Shown: positions 33,338 to 42,375, numbered from the stretch's first letter. The stretch: DNA of 64,000 nucleotides from Thermococcus sp. (GCF_015521605.1 NZ_WANV01000016.1:1-64000); one strand, 5' to 3'. The notes: generated by a model from the letters alone, not told the origin. Numbers and translations are program-made.

Positions 33338-35461
33338 ATGAGGAAATCAGCGCTGATAATAGCCTTTATTTTGGTTTTGAGTTTGACACCTGCATGGACT
33401 CTAAAGCCAGCGGCGGCGGCAACTTATATCCCGCTGGTCGAACTCAACCAGAACTTCGACAGTTACGCATACGCGGGTGACGTTCCAACCACGGGAGTGG
33501 TGACCTATATAGACAGCAATGGCTTTATGATCCAGAACGGAAGCGGCGCGTACACCGGAATCTACGTGTATACCGGATACAAATCATACCCCTCCGTCCA
33601 GAAGGGGGATGTGGTGGAGGTCTACGGATATCCCAAATACTACAACGGTCTCCGAGAGCTCTCGGTAAATCCCCAGTACGGCGAATACTATTCAGTCATT
33701 GGAAGTGCCCCCCTGCCCGAGCCGGTCCTAATACCCACCGCCGACTACAGCAAGCCCGAATATCAGAGCGTCCTCGTCAAGTTCGTGGATGCAAAGATAA
33801 CTGACAGGTACGACAGCTGGTACACCAAGCTGTGGATAGACGACGGAAGCGGTGAAGCGTACATATTCTCCAGTTCAAGCCTTCCCGGCACACTGGAACC
33901 TGGAGCAAAGTTCAAGTACTTCGTCGGGGTTGTTTATGTCTATAGGTACTCCTATGAGGTCCTTCCCGTGGAGTACCAGCTCTACAACCCCGCAGTCAAG
34001 GTAACGGACGTTGAATACTACGCATTCATGGAGGAGGTTCCCACAAGGGTTCGTGCGACCGTGTTCAACAGCGGCAACACTACCAGTAACGTAAGTTTTT
34101 CCGCCACCTTTGATGGAGTTACTGTGTACTCCACGGACTTCACCCTGTCCCCCGGAGAGAGCAAAGTTGTTGAGTTCTACGTAATCCCCCGCTCCACCGG
34201 AAGCCACACGCTGACAGTCATCGCTGAGGAGAGTGAAAAAATAGTTCCGGTCAATGTCATTCCCAACCCGTACCAGCTCTCCTACGGCCTCACACCCTAC
34301 TACGAGAGACTCTACAACAAGGAGATGGCCAACATAACACCGCTTTACGACAATATGACCTGGCTCGTCGGCGAGCTCACATCCTGTGGGGTCAGCCTCG
34401 GAGACCTCGAGTCCAGAATCAAGTGGATCAACGGCACCATGGAAGAGATACAGAGGGAGTATTCCCTTTACAACACGCTCAAGGGACTCCTCATCCAGCA
34501 GAACCCCTACAGGAACGCCTACTATTACCCTGTCATGGTTCACATAAGAAAGGCGGCAATGATGGGCAGAGACGTCATGAAGGAGCTTGAGTTCGTGCTT
34601 CCGATACTCCACAGCACGTATGAGCAGGTGAAGCCGATATGCCACCCGCCCGCACCGGCACCGGGCAACGAGACCATGCCCGGAAATGAGACCCCCGCGA
34701 ACCAGACCAACGTCACCCCCTCGACCAACGTGACGATCAAGATAATCAAGGTTCTCATCGATGCGTCCCACGGCCAGTACTACAACCCGACCAAGACCGA
34801 CCAGAACGGCATGGCAACCCTCATAGAGAACATCAAGAATGAGCTCGGCTGGATAGTCGATATAAACACGGAGCCGATAACCTATGAGAAGCTCAAGGAC
34901 TATGACGTGCTCATAATCACCAACCCGAGTCAGGACATAACCGACGAAGAGGCGCAGGCAATACAGGAGTTCATGGAGAACGGAGGCGGCCTTTTCATAC
35001 TCGGTGAGAGCTACTACGGGCACGTCTATTACAAGAGCCTCAACAAGGTCGTTAGTAAATACGGAATAGAGTTCAACAACGACGAACTCATGGACGACGA
35101 GATGAACACCGGTAGGAAGTGGTTCCCGCTCGTTGGGATCTACAACCTGGACCATCCTGCCATGAAGTTCCTCACAGCCGACCACCAGATGTACTACAAC
35201 GGTGACACCCTTACCGTGAGCGGAAGCGTAACCTGGCTTGTGAGGGGCTATGAGACAGCGTATTCCGAGGACAGGGACGGCAACGTAATCTACGAGAAGG
35301 GCTCCAGGCCAGTTATAGCCGCCGCCGTGGAGGTTGGCCAGGGCAGGATAGTTGCCTACGGTTCGAGCAAGGCCATAAGTGACGCCTACTACGGCAACTA
35401 CATCAACACCAACTGGCCGTTCGTCAAGGGAGTCCTCCTATGGCTTGCCCACCAGGATTGA
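33338..35461 (+). CDS. Secreted protein: OB-fold-like, CARDB-like and GATase-like domains
   Basis: A 707-aa exported protein with a signal peptide (KSALIIAFILVLSLTPAWT). In order: an N-terminal domain resembling OB-fold nucleic-acid-binding domains of secreted nucleases (ATYIPLVELNQNFDSYAYAG ... VVEVYGYPKYYNG, about 30-120), a CARDB-like beta-sandwich near 220-310, a helical section, an Asn/Thr/Pro-rich linker near 450-475, and a C-terminal class-I-glutamine-amidotransferase-like domain (VLIDASHGQYYNPTKTDQNG; YDVLIITNPSQ; ENGGGLFILGES). No GATase catalytic Cys is apparent, so that part is probably a binding fold. ATG 33338 follows GGTGGTGCCT. A TATA-like TTATTTATAC lies about 35 bp upstream. 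Confidence 0.78.
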   Translation: MRKSALIIAFILVLSLTPAWTLKPAAAATYIPLVELNQNFDSYAYAGDVPTTGVVTYIDSNGFMIQNGSGAYTGIYVYTGYKSYPSVQKGDVVEVYGYPKYYNGLRELSVNPQYGEYYSVIGSAPLPEPVLIPTADYSKPEYQSVLVKFVDAKITDRYDSWYTKLWIDDGSGEAYIFSSSSLPGTLEPGAKFKYFVGVVYVYRYSYEVLPVEYQLYNPAVKVTDVEYYAFMEEVPTRVRATVFNSGNTTSNVSFSATFDGVTVYSTDFTLSPGESKVVEFYVIPRSTGSHTLTVIAEESEKIVPVNVIPNPYQLSYGLTPYYERLYNKEMANITPLYDNMTWLVGELTSCGVSLGDLESRIKWINGTMEEIQREYSLYNTLKGLLIQQNPYRNAYYYPVMVHIRKAAMMGRDVMKELEFVLPILHSTYEQVKPICHPPAPAPGNETMPGNETPANQTNVTPSTNVTIKIIKVLIDASHGQYYNPTKTDQNGMATLIENIKNELGWIVDINTEPITYEKLKDYDVLIITNPSQDITDEEAQAIQEFMENGGGLFILGESYYGHVYYKSLNKVVSKYGIEFNNDELMDDEMNTGRKWFPLVGIYNLDHPAMKFLTADHQMYYNGDTLTVSGSVTWLVRGYETAYSEDRDGNVIYEKGSRPVIAAAVEVGQGRIVAYGSSKAISDAYYGNYINTNWPFVKGVLLWLAHQD

Positions 35462-35463
35462 GG

Positions 35464-35490
35464 CCCTTCTTTTCCCCTTTTTCGGTTTGT
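35464..35490 (+). terminator. T-rich terminator
   Basis: A pyrimidine stretch with three T runs follows directly after the secreted-protein stop and before the convergent eIF2B-related gene. Typical archaeal termination signal by composition. Confidence 0.4.
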
Positions 35491-35498
35491 ATTGTCGG

Positions 35499-36326
35499 CT
35501 AGATCTCTTTTGGAGGTACAAGGATTCCGAACTCGGTTATGACCCCCCTGACGTACCGCCAAGGGGTGATATCAAAGAGGAAATTTCTGACCCGGTAGCC
35601 CTGCCTCGCATAGGGCCTCTCGACTATCTCAACCTCCTCCGAGCTCAGCTCCGGGTGGAGCTTGAAGCTCTCCGCGGCAACATAGAAGGGAACGCGGTTA
35701 TCGTGGCAGGCGAGGGCAAGGAGGTACGTCCCGGCCTTGTTGACCACCGCCCCGTCCCTCGTCACGTTGTCGGCACCGACCAAAGCGAGGGTGGCCTTCT
35801 CCGCAAAGAGGCCCATCTGGGCATCGGTTATGATCTCAAAGGGGACACCGAGGGAATCGAGCTCCCTCGCGAGGGCTATGCCCTCAAAGTCCGGCGCGCT
35901 CTCCGCCAGTATGACCCGGAAGTGCTTGCCCTTCCGTTTGGCTGCCCTGAAGATTTCAAGAACCGCCGAGGAAAAGGAGTGCGTGATTACAACCTCATTT
36001 TCGTCTATCAGCTCGCTTCCGATGTTGCCTATCTCGCGCTTCGCCTCCTCCCCGAGCCGGATGAACTCCTCAGCCTTCGACCTCACCAGGTCAGGGTTGC
36101 CTGTTATGGGTACGAACCTCGCGAGGTTGTAGAGGGACGCCATCGTCCTGTTGACGGCCGGGATCTCTCTCCTCATGTCCTCAAGAGCCCTCTTGAGTTC
36201 TTCTCCCTCAAGCAGTTCGGAGAGGAGTATGTACGCCTCGGCACCCCTCCTGGCGAGCCAGCTTGCACCCCTGATCCTCTCCGCCCTCATCTCCTCGATG
36301 ACCGACCGAACCTCCTCCGGGAGCAT
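35499..36326 (-). CDS. eIF2B-related protein (alpha/beta/delta family, sugar-phosphate isomerase fold)
   Basis: A 275-aa member of the eIF2B alpha/beta/delta family, which in archaea includes ribose-1,5-bisphosphate isomerase. Family stretches: ITHSFSSAVLEIFRAAKRKGK, VILAESAPDFEGIALARELDSLG, LVGADNVTRDGAVVNKAGTYLLAL, and the end WRYVRGVITEFGILVPP. It is shorter than R15P isomerase (about 320 aa) and lacks part of its N-terminus, so the substrate or translation role is open. ATG 36326 follows GGTGTCCCC. Confidence 0.82.
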   Translation of the reverse strand: MLPEEVRSVIEEMRAERIRGASWLARRGAEAYILLSELLEGEELKRALEDMRREIPAVNRTMASLYNLARFVPITGNPDLVRSKAEEFIRLGEEAKREIGNIGSELIDENEVVITHSFSSAVLEIFRAAKRKGKHFRVILAESAPDFEGIALARELDSLGVPFEIITDAQMGLFAEKATLALVGADNVTRDGAVVNKAGTYLLALACHDNRVPFYVAAESFKLHPELSSEEVEIVERPYARQGYRVRNFLFDITPWRYVRGVITEFGILVPPKEI

Positions 36327-36393
36327 TGGGGACACCACTCAGCCGGTTAACATCCAACGCCGTTAATTCGGCCCTTCCCTTATCAGCGTTTCG

Positions 36394-37152
36394 CTACCAG
36401 CCCTCCTCGAAGCGAATTCCCCTCCCCTCAAGGAAGGCCTTCGCGCGCTCTATTTCCTCCTCGCTCTCTCCGAAGATGATTATCCCGATGTACTTCCCGA
36501 AGCCCTTGGGGGAGGAGTGTATCCTCACGTTGAACCTTTCCAGGGCCTCAATTAGAAGGGGCGCCAGCTTGCTCTCGTCGGTTATCTCGGCCAGCAGCTT
36601 CTTCTGAATGAACTCCCTCTCACAGAGTCTCGGGAGGACCTCCCTCTCAAGCATGGCCTTCATCTCACGCGGCATTCCCGGGAGGACGAAGATTTTAACG
36701 CCTTCGTGCTCGATGTAGGCTCCAGGAGCCGCCCCTTCGGTGTTCTCCAGCGGTTCCGCCCCCTCCGGCAGGTATGCCATCTTCTTCCGCCCCTCGTTGA
36801 GCTCGGGGTCGTCTATGTAGCCCTCCTCGTAGAGCCTCCGGTAGAAATCCCTTATCCTTTCCAGGCACGGCTCGCAGAGGACGAACCTTCTTCCCAGGGC
36901 CTCGGCAACGGCCAGCATCGTGACGTCGTCGTGGGTAGGCCCGAGACCGCCGGAGATGACCAGAACCTCCGGTCCCCTCTTGAGAATTTCTCTGACTGCG
37001 CTCTTGATTTCCTCAACGTCATCTCCAACCGTTGTCTTCCTTCTCACCCAGTAGCCCTTCTCGGTGAGCTTCTGCGCAATAAACGCGGAGTTGCTGTCGA
37101 TGGTGTTGCCGGTGAGCAGTTCATCGCCGATCGTCAGTATCTCTGCGAACAT
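36394..37152 (-). CDS. CinA-like molybdopterin-binding domain protein
   Basis: A 252-aa protein of the MoaB/Mog-like CinA N-terminal family, in some species a nucleotide pyrophosphatase of NAD metabolism. Signatures: AEILTIGDELLTGNTIDSNS (residues 3-22), VLVISGGLGPTHDDVTMLAVAEALGR (the GGLGPT.DD core), and FVLPGMPREMKAML. No C-terminal amidase domain. ATG 37152 follows GGTGGTTGGA. Confidence 0.88.
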   Translation of the reverse strand: MFAEILTIGDELLTGNTIDSNSAFIAQKLTEKGYWVRRKTTVGDDVEEIKSAVREILKRGPEVLVISGGLGPTHDDVTMLAVAEALGRRFVLCEPCLERIRDFYRRLYEEGYIDDPELNEGRKKMAYLPEGAEPLENTEGAAPGAYIEHEGVKIFVLPGMPREMKAMLEREVLPRLCEREFIQKKLLAEITDESKLAPLLIEALERFNVRIHSSPKGFGKYIGIIIFGESEEEIERAKAFLEGRGIRFEEGW

Positions 37153-37246
37153 TCCAACCACCGGTAAACTTTCCGGCGGAATGGCTTATAATCCCAGCGG
37201 AAACCCTTTGCACGAAGATGTAAAAATCCTGTGACTTGGGGGGCAG

Positions 37247-37265
37247 TTTTCACCACGAGTGAAAA
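37247..37265 (+). promoter_or_regulatory. TGM-like operator upstream of gap
   Basis: TTTTCACCACGAGTGAAAA is a perfect 7+5+7 palindrome matching the architecture of the Thermococcales glycolytic motif (TATCAC-N5-GTGATA) with TTTCAC/GTGAAA halves. It lies upstream of the TATA element CTTAAGTATT (37271-37280). In this order the regulator Tgr/TrmBL1 activates gluconeogenic genes, in keeping with a gluconeogenic GAPDH. Confidence 0.65.
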
Positions 37266-37309
37266 CAACGCTTAAGTATTTCACGGCTGTAAAATTCTCC
37301 GGTGGTAGT

Positions 37310-38314
37310 ATGAAGGTGAGGGTTGGAGTTAACGGTTACGGGACGATAGGAAAGCGCGTCGCCCACGCGGTCACGAAGCAGGACGATATGGAGCTCATCG
37401 GCGTCACCAAAACGAAGCCGGATTTTGAGGCTTACCGCGCTAAAAAGCTCGGGATTCCAGTTTACGCCGCGAGCGATGAGTTCCTGCCGAGGTTCGAGAA
37501 GGCGGGCTTTGAGGTTGCCGGGACGCTCGGAGATTTGCTCGAAAAGGTCGACGTCATAATCGACGCCACCCCGGGAGGGATGGGGGCGAGGAACAGGGTT
37601 CTCTACGAGAAGGCCGGCGTTAAGGCGATTTTCCAGGGCGGCGAGAAGGCTAGTGTGGCGGAGGTCTCCTTCGTGGCCCAGGCCGACTACGAGAAAGCTT
37701 TGGGAAAAGACTACGTCCGCGTCGTTTCGTGCAACACCACCGGCCTGACCAGAACGCTCAGCGCCATTCAGGAGTACATCGACTATGTTTACGCCGTCAT
37801 GATACGCCGCGCGGCAGACCCGAACGACACCAGGCGCGGTCCGGTGAACGCCATAAAGCCTAGCGTTACGGTTCCCTCCCACCACGGACCGGACGTCCAG
37901 ACGGTCATCCCGATAAACATCGAAACATCAGCTTTTGTCGTCCCGACGACGCTCATGCACGTCCACAGCGTGATGGTTGAACTCAAAAAGCCGCTGACGG
38001 AGAAGGATGTAATTGATATCTTTGAGAACACCACCCGCGTTCTCCTTTTCGAGAAGGAGAAGGGCTTTGAGAGCACCGCCCAGCTCATAGAGTTCGCCAG
38101 GGATCTGCACCGCGAGTGGAACAACCTCTACGAGATAGCGGTCTGGAAGGAGAGCATCAGCGTCCGCGGAGACAGGCTCTTCTACATCCAGGCGGTGCAC
38201 CAGGAGAGCGACGTAGTTCCGGAGAACATAGACGCGATAAGGGCGATGTTCGAGATAGCCGAAAAGTGGGAGAGCATAAGGAAGACGAACGAGAGCCTTG
38301 GGATTCTGAAATGA
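37310..38314 (+). CDS. gap: Archaeal phosphorylating glyceraldehyde-3-phosphate dehydrogenase
   Basis: A 334-aa archaeal type II GAPDH that interconverts glyceraldehyde-3-phosphate and 1,3-bisphosphoglycerate. In Thermococcales it works mainly in gluconeogenesis, since GAPOR handles glycolysis. NAD(P)-binding [15 protein letters not shown] is at residues 6-20 and the catalytic Cys141 is in [23 protein letters not shown] follows near 200. ATG 37310 is selected by GGTGGTAGT. The longer reading to 37259 would run through the promoter palindrome. Confidence 0.96.
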   Translation: MKVRVGVNGYGTIGKRVAHAVTKQDDMELIGVTKTKPDFEAYRAKKLGIPVYAASDEFLPRFEKAGFEVAGTLGDLLEKVDVIIDATPGGMGARNRVLYEKAGVKAIFQGGEKASVAEVSFVAQADYEKALGKDYVRVVSCNTTGLTRTLSAIQEYIDYVYAVMIRRAADPNDTRRGPVNAIKPSVTVPSHHGPDVQTVIPINIETSAFVVPTTLMHVHSVMVELKKPLTEKDVIDIFENTTRVLLFEKEKGFESTAQLIEFARDLHREWNNLYEIAVWKESISVRGDRLFYIQAVHQESDVVPENIDAIRAMFEIAEKWESIRKTNESLGILK

Positions 38315-38328
38315 CCCTCTTAGTTTTA

Positions 38329-39009
38329 TCATTGTGGCTCAAAGTCTTTCTTTTTAAAACTGGTATAAGAGAACAGTATCATTAATGCCGACAAAACAAG
38401 AGTCCCTGTATACCCTGACAACACGGGGACGGAAAGTTTCCCTGAATCAACTGTCGCACCAATAGGTGCCAGGAAATATGCAAGTAAGCTGATAGCAGTG
38501 CTCGGAGAGTACGGCTTTGTAAAAAGCACAAAAAGTGCCATTGGAACTGCAGATGTCAATATGTAGAAGGATATTATGCCCCCTATGAAGTCCATCCAGA
38601 CCATCAGAGCCATCATTATCGCAAGATATGTGGGCAGTTTAACAAGGACAGAGAGTGCCAATCTTGAGTACCCCTGGATATATGTGATAGATGCAACGCT
38701 GAAAATACCAACGGCCAGTCCAAGAAATGCCGAAGTTAGACGCCCAAGAAAAACTCCATCGGGTCCATTGAAGAGGGTGAGCTCAAATAGGGTCACTCTT
38801 GAACCCCTGAAAATATGAGATGCTATCAGAATGCCGTAAATTGGGAGAAACACAGCCTCCACTATGACCATAAACTCGTAAAACCCAAGGTTCCGGACGT
38901 CCGTCAGAGAATACCAAGTGCTGAGTACCATCATCCCAAGCAGTATCTCCGTTGCCGGATGGGGAAATAGATTTTTGGTGTACCATTTAACTGCTTTTTG
39001 CGTAAACAT
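38329..39009 (-). CDS. ABC-type transporter membrane subunit (putative)
   Basis: A 226-aa very hydrophobic protein with about six membrane helices (LLGMMVLSTWYSL; YGILIASHIF; LGLAVGIFSVASITYI; FIGGIISFYILTSAVPMALFVLF). It overlaps the 3' end of the ABC ATPase gene by 23 bp, marking it as the partner permease. No family signature recognised. ABC-2-like exporters have this size and topology. The locus is AT-richer than its flanks. Confidence 0.75.
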   Translation of the reverse strand: MFTQKAVKWYTKNLFPHPATEILLGMMVLSTWYSLTDVRNLGFYEFMVIVEAVFLPIYGILIASHIFRGSRVTLFELTLFNGPDGVFLGRLTSAFLGLAVGIFSVASITYIQGYSRLALSVLVKLPTYLAIMMALMVWMDFIGGIISFYILTSAVPMALFVLFTKPYSPSTAISLLAYFLAPIGATVDSGKLSVPVLSGYTGTLVLSALMILFSYTSFKKKDFEPQ

Positions 39010-39802
39010 AGCGCAATCCCGCCCTCTTAAACCCTGCTATTACTCCATTTATCACCATATCTATCAGTTCATGGCTGGTAGCCTTCACGATGAGAGTTGC
39101 TCCAAAGCGGTAAATAGGTTCAAAGGGCAGTTGAGTCCCAGTTTCAATCAAAGTTACCTCATAAACGTCATTGGAGAAGAGTTCCGCCCTTCCACCATGC
39201 CATACCAGTTGACCCTCCTTTAGAATTAGAAAGTAATCGGCCACGGCCTCTCCCTCTTCAACATCATGGGTGGCTATTATTACACCCTTTCTTTTGGATA
39301 TCAGCTCGTCCACAATGCCTGCCCTGTAGGAATCAAGGTGCGCAGTTGGTTCATCCAGAATAACGACTTCTGAGTCACAGGAAAGTGCCACCAGTAGGTT
39401 ACATAGCTGTGCCTGTCCGCTGGAGAGGGAGTCTATCCTCTTGTCCAAGAACGAGGCTATCCCTAAAACCTCAACAAGCTCGTCTATTTTTGAACACATG
39501 GGATTTACTCTGAGTGTCTCCACCAAGTCACGCACCTTAACTGGGATTCTAAACTGGGGTTTCTCAAAGGAGTACCTTATGGCAACCCACTTGTCTTTCC
39601 TCTTATATGGTTCCCACCCGTTTATTCTGGCACTTCCTGTCGTTGGATGTTTAATTCCGACGAGAACGGAAAGAAGTGTCGTCTTCCCGCTCCCGTTATG
39701 TCCGATAAGGGCCAGCCTATCAGCCTTCGCTTTGAAGGTCAAGTTCTTTATCCCCCATGTTTTTCCGTAATTGACTCCGAGGTTTTTGGCCTCAACAATC
39801 AT
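38987..39802 (-). CDS. ABC transporter ATP-binding protein
   Basis: A 271-aa ABC ATPase: Walker A GHNGSGKTT (34-42), signature LSSGQAQLCNLLVALS, Walker B VVILDEPTAHLDS, and switch His in IIATHDVEEGEAV. The C-terminal 50 residues extend past the ATPase core. The start overlaps the anchored protein gene by 4 bp. The signature has LSSGQ and the neighbours are a permease and secreted proteins with no binding protein, so export is more likely than import. Confidence 0.9.
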   Translation of the reverse strand: MIVEAKNLGVNYGKTWGIKNLTFKAKADRLALIGHNGSGKTTLLSVLVGIKHPTTGSARINGWEPYKRKDKWVAIRYSFEKPQFRIPVKVRDLVETLRVNPMCSKIDELVEVLGIASFLDKRIDSLSSGQAQLCNLLVALSCDSEVVILDEPTAHLDSYRAGIVDELISKRKGVIIATHDVEEGEAVADYFLILKEGQLVWHGGRAELFSNDVYEVTLIETGTQLPFEPIYRFGATLIVKATSHELIDMVINGVIAGFKRAGLRYVYAKSS

Positions 39803-40722
39803 TGGCCAGCCCTCCCCGCAAGTATCAGGAGAACTATTCCCATAAGGATTAGGACGTAGTCAACGGGGCCGCTGTACTGTGTGAAGCTGTACTTTACTCC
39901 CCCGAGCCAGTTCTGATGAGTCGGCTGAACGTTGGTTCTAAGTAGACCCAGAAGCGTAATTGTTGGGTATGAGCTCTCAATGTATCTCCACGTGGTATTT
40001 GAAACTATATTATCCGGCACCAATTTCTGAAGGTCAATTTGTTCGGGTATAACGCCAATTGGCACGTGTGTGGGCATTCCGTCCACAATTGAATTGTACT
40101 GAAGGGAAACGTTTGGACCCACTACAATCAATGTTCTGGCAAAGTACCTGTCTTCAGCCCGGTAGTACGCAACCTCATCACTGTACTTTGCGAGGGACTC
40201 CGGTAGGTCAGGAGCGTAGATATATGGAAATCCGAGTGAATAGGGCGAGAAATCAAACGAAAAAGGTATTTTCCTGATTGCTAGCTTTGATGTTTTGGAA
40301 TAGTTCAGGGCGTGAATCGTTATGTTGCTCTCCGGAAAGAGGGTTTTTATGAGTGGGTCGTTCGCGCTCAGGATTACTGTTTTTTCGGATATGCGCTTGG
40401 GGTTTCCAGTGATTTTTCCGGGATTGTTAATGCTTGTGAAGTAGATTATAGTCGTGTGGTTCTGACCGGTTACATTGTAAAGGTCAAACTTGACCTGAAA
40501 CTTGTTATTCCCAACGTATGTGACGTTGTAAACCAGGAGGAGGTTGGAATCTCCGGTAGGGAAGTACCCCGCGTAAACGAAGTTGCTCCCGGGCTTTAAA
40601 ACGGCATGGGGACTTTTGAGGTAGGCTGAAGCGCAGTATCCAATTACAGGATATGACGCGATGACAACCCCAAGCAGGATTAAAATGAACCCTGATACTG
40701 TGTAGGTTTTTCTCCTTTTCAT
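39799..40722 (-). CDS. Exported membrane-anchored protein of the ABC operon
   Basis: A 307-aa protein with an N-terminal membrane helix (VSGFILILLGVVIASYPVIG, 9-28), an extracellular beta-rich domain with many N-glycosylation sequons (NVTYVG, NVTGQNHTT, NITIHALNYS), and a C-terminal membrane helix (VDYVLILMGIVLLILAG). ATG 40722 follows GGGAGGAGTTCG. It may be an extracellular receptor, chaperone or processing factor for the secreted protein encoded upstream. Family not recognised. Confidence 0.7.
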   Translation of the reverse strand: MKRRKTYTVSGFILILLGVVIASYPVIGYCASAYLKSPHAVLKPGSNFVYAGYFPTGDSNLLLVYNVTYVGNNKFQVKFDLYNVTGQNHTTIIYFTSINNPGKITGNPKRISEKTVILSANDPLIKTLFPESNITIHALNYSKTSKLAIRKIPFSFDFSPYSLGFPYIYAPDLPESLAKYSDEVAYYRAEDRYFARTLIVVGPNVSLQYNSIVDGMPTHVPIGVIPEQIDLQKLVPDNIVSNTTWRYIESSYPTITLLGLLRTNVQPTHQNWLGGVKYSFTQYSGPVDYVLILMGIVLLILAGRAGQ

Positions 40723-40781
40723 TTCGAACTCCTCCCTAGCTGTTAGATACTAGATACTAAAAACAAAGTAGAAAGACAAAA

Positions 40782-41351
40782 TTACTCAATATCAACTGGT
40801 ATCTCGATTGAAACTCCAACGTTTTCAGTTAGGTATCTGCTGATAGATACACCCCCATGACTATCAACGTAAGCTATAATCCTCAGCTTAAGCTGTGTGC
40901 TCCCAACAGATTCAATAGGGAGCTTTTCTTGAGGCAAGATGTTTTTGGCTGTTGGCGTTATTCCCGATGGTTCAAGGTATATCTGGAGTTCACTCGACCC
41001 ATCATAAGATGCCCTTGTTAGTCCATAATGAGTAAGAGCATCGAGGTGCCATGTTCCGTGTGCTTGTATAGTAGCTGGTGCGGTGTACGAATCCGTTGTG
41101 TACCAGTATGCATTTGATCCTGTTCCGCTAGATGAACCAAAGTGAACTCTAGTACTAGGACCTAACTGAAATTGCCTATTTTGCACAGCATACTGGGCTG
41201 CAATGTACACTTTAGCAGTTGAGAAACTGCCATGTAGAATTGTGTCAAGAGTTATAACTCCACTGTTCGTGGCAATTGCCGGTGTTGCTATTGCTGCAAT
41301 CACTAAAACGACAACTCCGAAGATTGTTCCTGCCAACTTCTTCTTGTTCAT
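40782..41351 (-). CDS. Secreted protein of unknown function, first gene of ABC operon
   Basis: A 189-aa protein with a signal peptide (KLAGTIFGVVVLVIAAIATPAIA). The mature part is beta-rich and polar, with Ser/Gly/Thr runs (FGSSSGTGSNAYWYTT) and a C-terminal IEIPVDIE, resembling a secreted structural or adhesive subunit. ATG 41351 sits 3 nt after a run of nine G that serves as the ribosome site. It is a candidate substrate of the ABC exporter encoded downstream. Confidence 0.7.
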   Translation of the reverse strand: MNKKKLAGTIFGVVVLVIAAIATPAIATNSGVITLDTILHGSFSTAKVYIAAQYAVQNRQFQLGPSTRVHFGSSSGTGSNAYWYTTDSYTAPATIQAHGTWHLDALTHYGLTRASYDGSSELQIYLEPSGITPTAKNILPQEKLPIESVGSTQLKLRIIAYVDSHGGVSISRYLTENVGVSIEIPVDIE

Positions 41352-41354
41352 ATG

Positions 41355-41363
41355 CCCCCCCCC
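41355..41363 (-). promoter_or_regulatory. G9 homopolymer at the ribosome-binding site
   Basis: Nine consecutive C on the plus strand (G on the coding strand) lie 3 nt before the start of the secreted-protein gene and are the only Shine-Dalgarno-like sequence there. Slippage in the tract would change its length and its spacing to the ATG. Confidence 0.6.
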
Positions 41364-41434
41364 ATTTAGTGGTGGGCAGTTAAACGTTGAACGATAGTAT
41401 TTTTTATAGGTTTTGGTTCAATTGTTTAAATACT

Positions 41435-41737
41435 TTAAATCATAACCCACCAAAGTCCCAGCCTCTTCTTTACATCTTCCGCGCTGAGTCCCTTCACGAA
41501 CAGGTCTTTTTCCCTGCCCGTTTCCCCCCTCAGGATGCTGACCTCCACACCGAGTAGCTTGGAGAGGAACTTGACCACCTCCCTGTTCGCCTTTCCCTCA
41601 ACGGGTGGGGCCTTTACCTTGACCTTCAATCGGCCACGCCATTCGTCTATCCCCTCGATCGCGTTCTTCTTCGCCTTCGGCTGGACGTAGATGAGAAGGA
41701 GCGTCCCTTCCTTCGTCTCCTTAAGGAACTTCGCCAT
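41435..41737 (-). CDS. DUF167 (UPF0235/YggU) family protein
   Basis: A 100-aa member of the DUF167 family, a small alpha/beta fold conserved from archaea to humans and of unknown function. Signatures: IYVQPKAKKNAIEGIDEWRG and LKVKVKAPPVEGKANREVVKFLSKLLG. ATG 41737 follows GGAGGGATTGAG and is 1 nt after the DUF402 stop, so the two form an operon. Confidence 0.9.
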   Translation of the reverse strand: MAKFLKETKEGTLLLIYVQPKAKKNAIEGIDEWRGRLKVKVKAPPVEGKANREVVKFLSKLLGVEVSILRGETGREKDLFVKGLSAEDVKKRLGLWWVMI

Positions 41738-41738
41738 C

Positions 41739-42245
41739 TCAATCCCTCCACTCGTACTCCCACACGATTTTCGGAGGAAACTCCCCGCGCTTAAGCCTTT
41801 CGAGTATTTCCCCGGCTATGGAGTAGGCAAAGTCGAAGGTTTCTTTGTCAATCAACCCGTAGTTCAGGGCCATCTCAAGCTCGTCCTCGTCGATTAGGAA
41901 GGTATCCCCGTGCGGAAAGACAAAGATATCCAGGAAGAGGTCGAGCATCTCAAGCGTGTCCCCTTCCCTCTTCGTGTAGGCCAGAACGTCGATGTAGAGC
42001 CCCTTGAAGTTCCCTTCCCTGTCGTAAACCTTTAGGACGTCGTAGTTTTTACCAACAAAAGCGAAGTAGAGCATGTTGTAGCCGTTGTCTACCACCTTCA
42101 CGCCGTTCACCTTGAGCGGGGCGAGCATGCCGGAGAAGGTTGACTTAGCGACGATGACGTCGCCCAAATCCGCAACTACCTCGTCATCTCGCTCCAGAAC
42201 GCGGTTGGGAATGCGGCGGTAGATGAGGTGGATTCTGGCTGGCAT
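41739..42245 (-). CDS. DUF402 domain protein
   Basis: A 168-aa DUF402 protein (FomD-like barrel seen in RNase-binding FAU-1 proteins). Signatures: YFAFVGKNYDVLKVYDREGNFKGLYIDVL and LDLFLDIFVFPHGDTFLIDEDELE, with conserved Asp residues that could bind metal and a nucleotide phosphate. ATG 42245 follows GGGAGCTCC. The longer reading to 42317 is not supported. Confidence 0.85.
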   Translation of the reverse strand: MPARIHLIYRRIPNRVLERDDEVVADLGDVIVAKSTFSGMLAPLKVNGVKVVDNGYNMLYFAFVGKNYDVLKVYDREGNFKGLYIDVLAYTKREGDTLEMLDLFLDIFVFPHGDTFLIDEDELEMALNYGLIDKETFDFAYSIAGEILERLKRGEFPPKIVWEYEWRD

Positions 42246-42375
42246 TGGAGCTCCCTTTTTGAGTAGGCTGTGGAGGTTAAAAAGCTGGCTGATTGAATTG
42301 TGAAACGTAGCGTTCAAGATAATTGATTTTGTCCCCCCGGCTTCGTCTTACGTTTCCGCAGTATATTACCCTTCG

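Noticed and set aside
33875-35185. Long minus-strand open frame (436 codons)
   Set aside because: Antisense of the secreted OB-fold/GATase gene, which has a signal peptide and clear domains.
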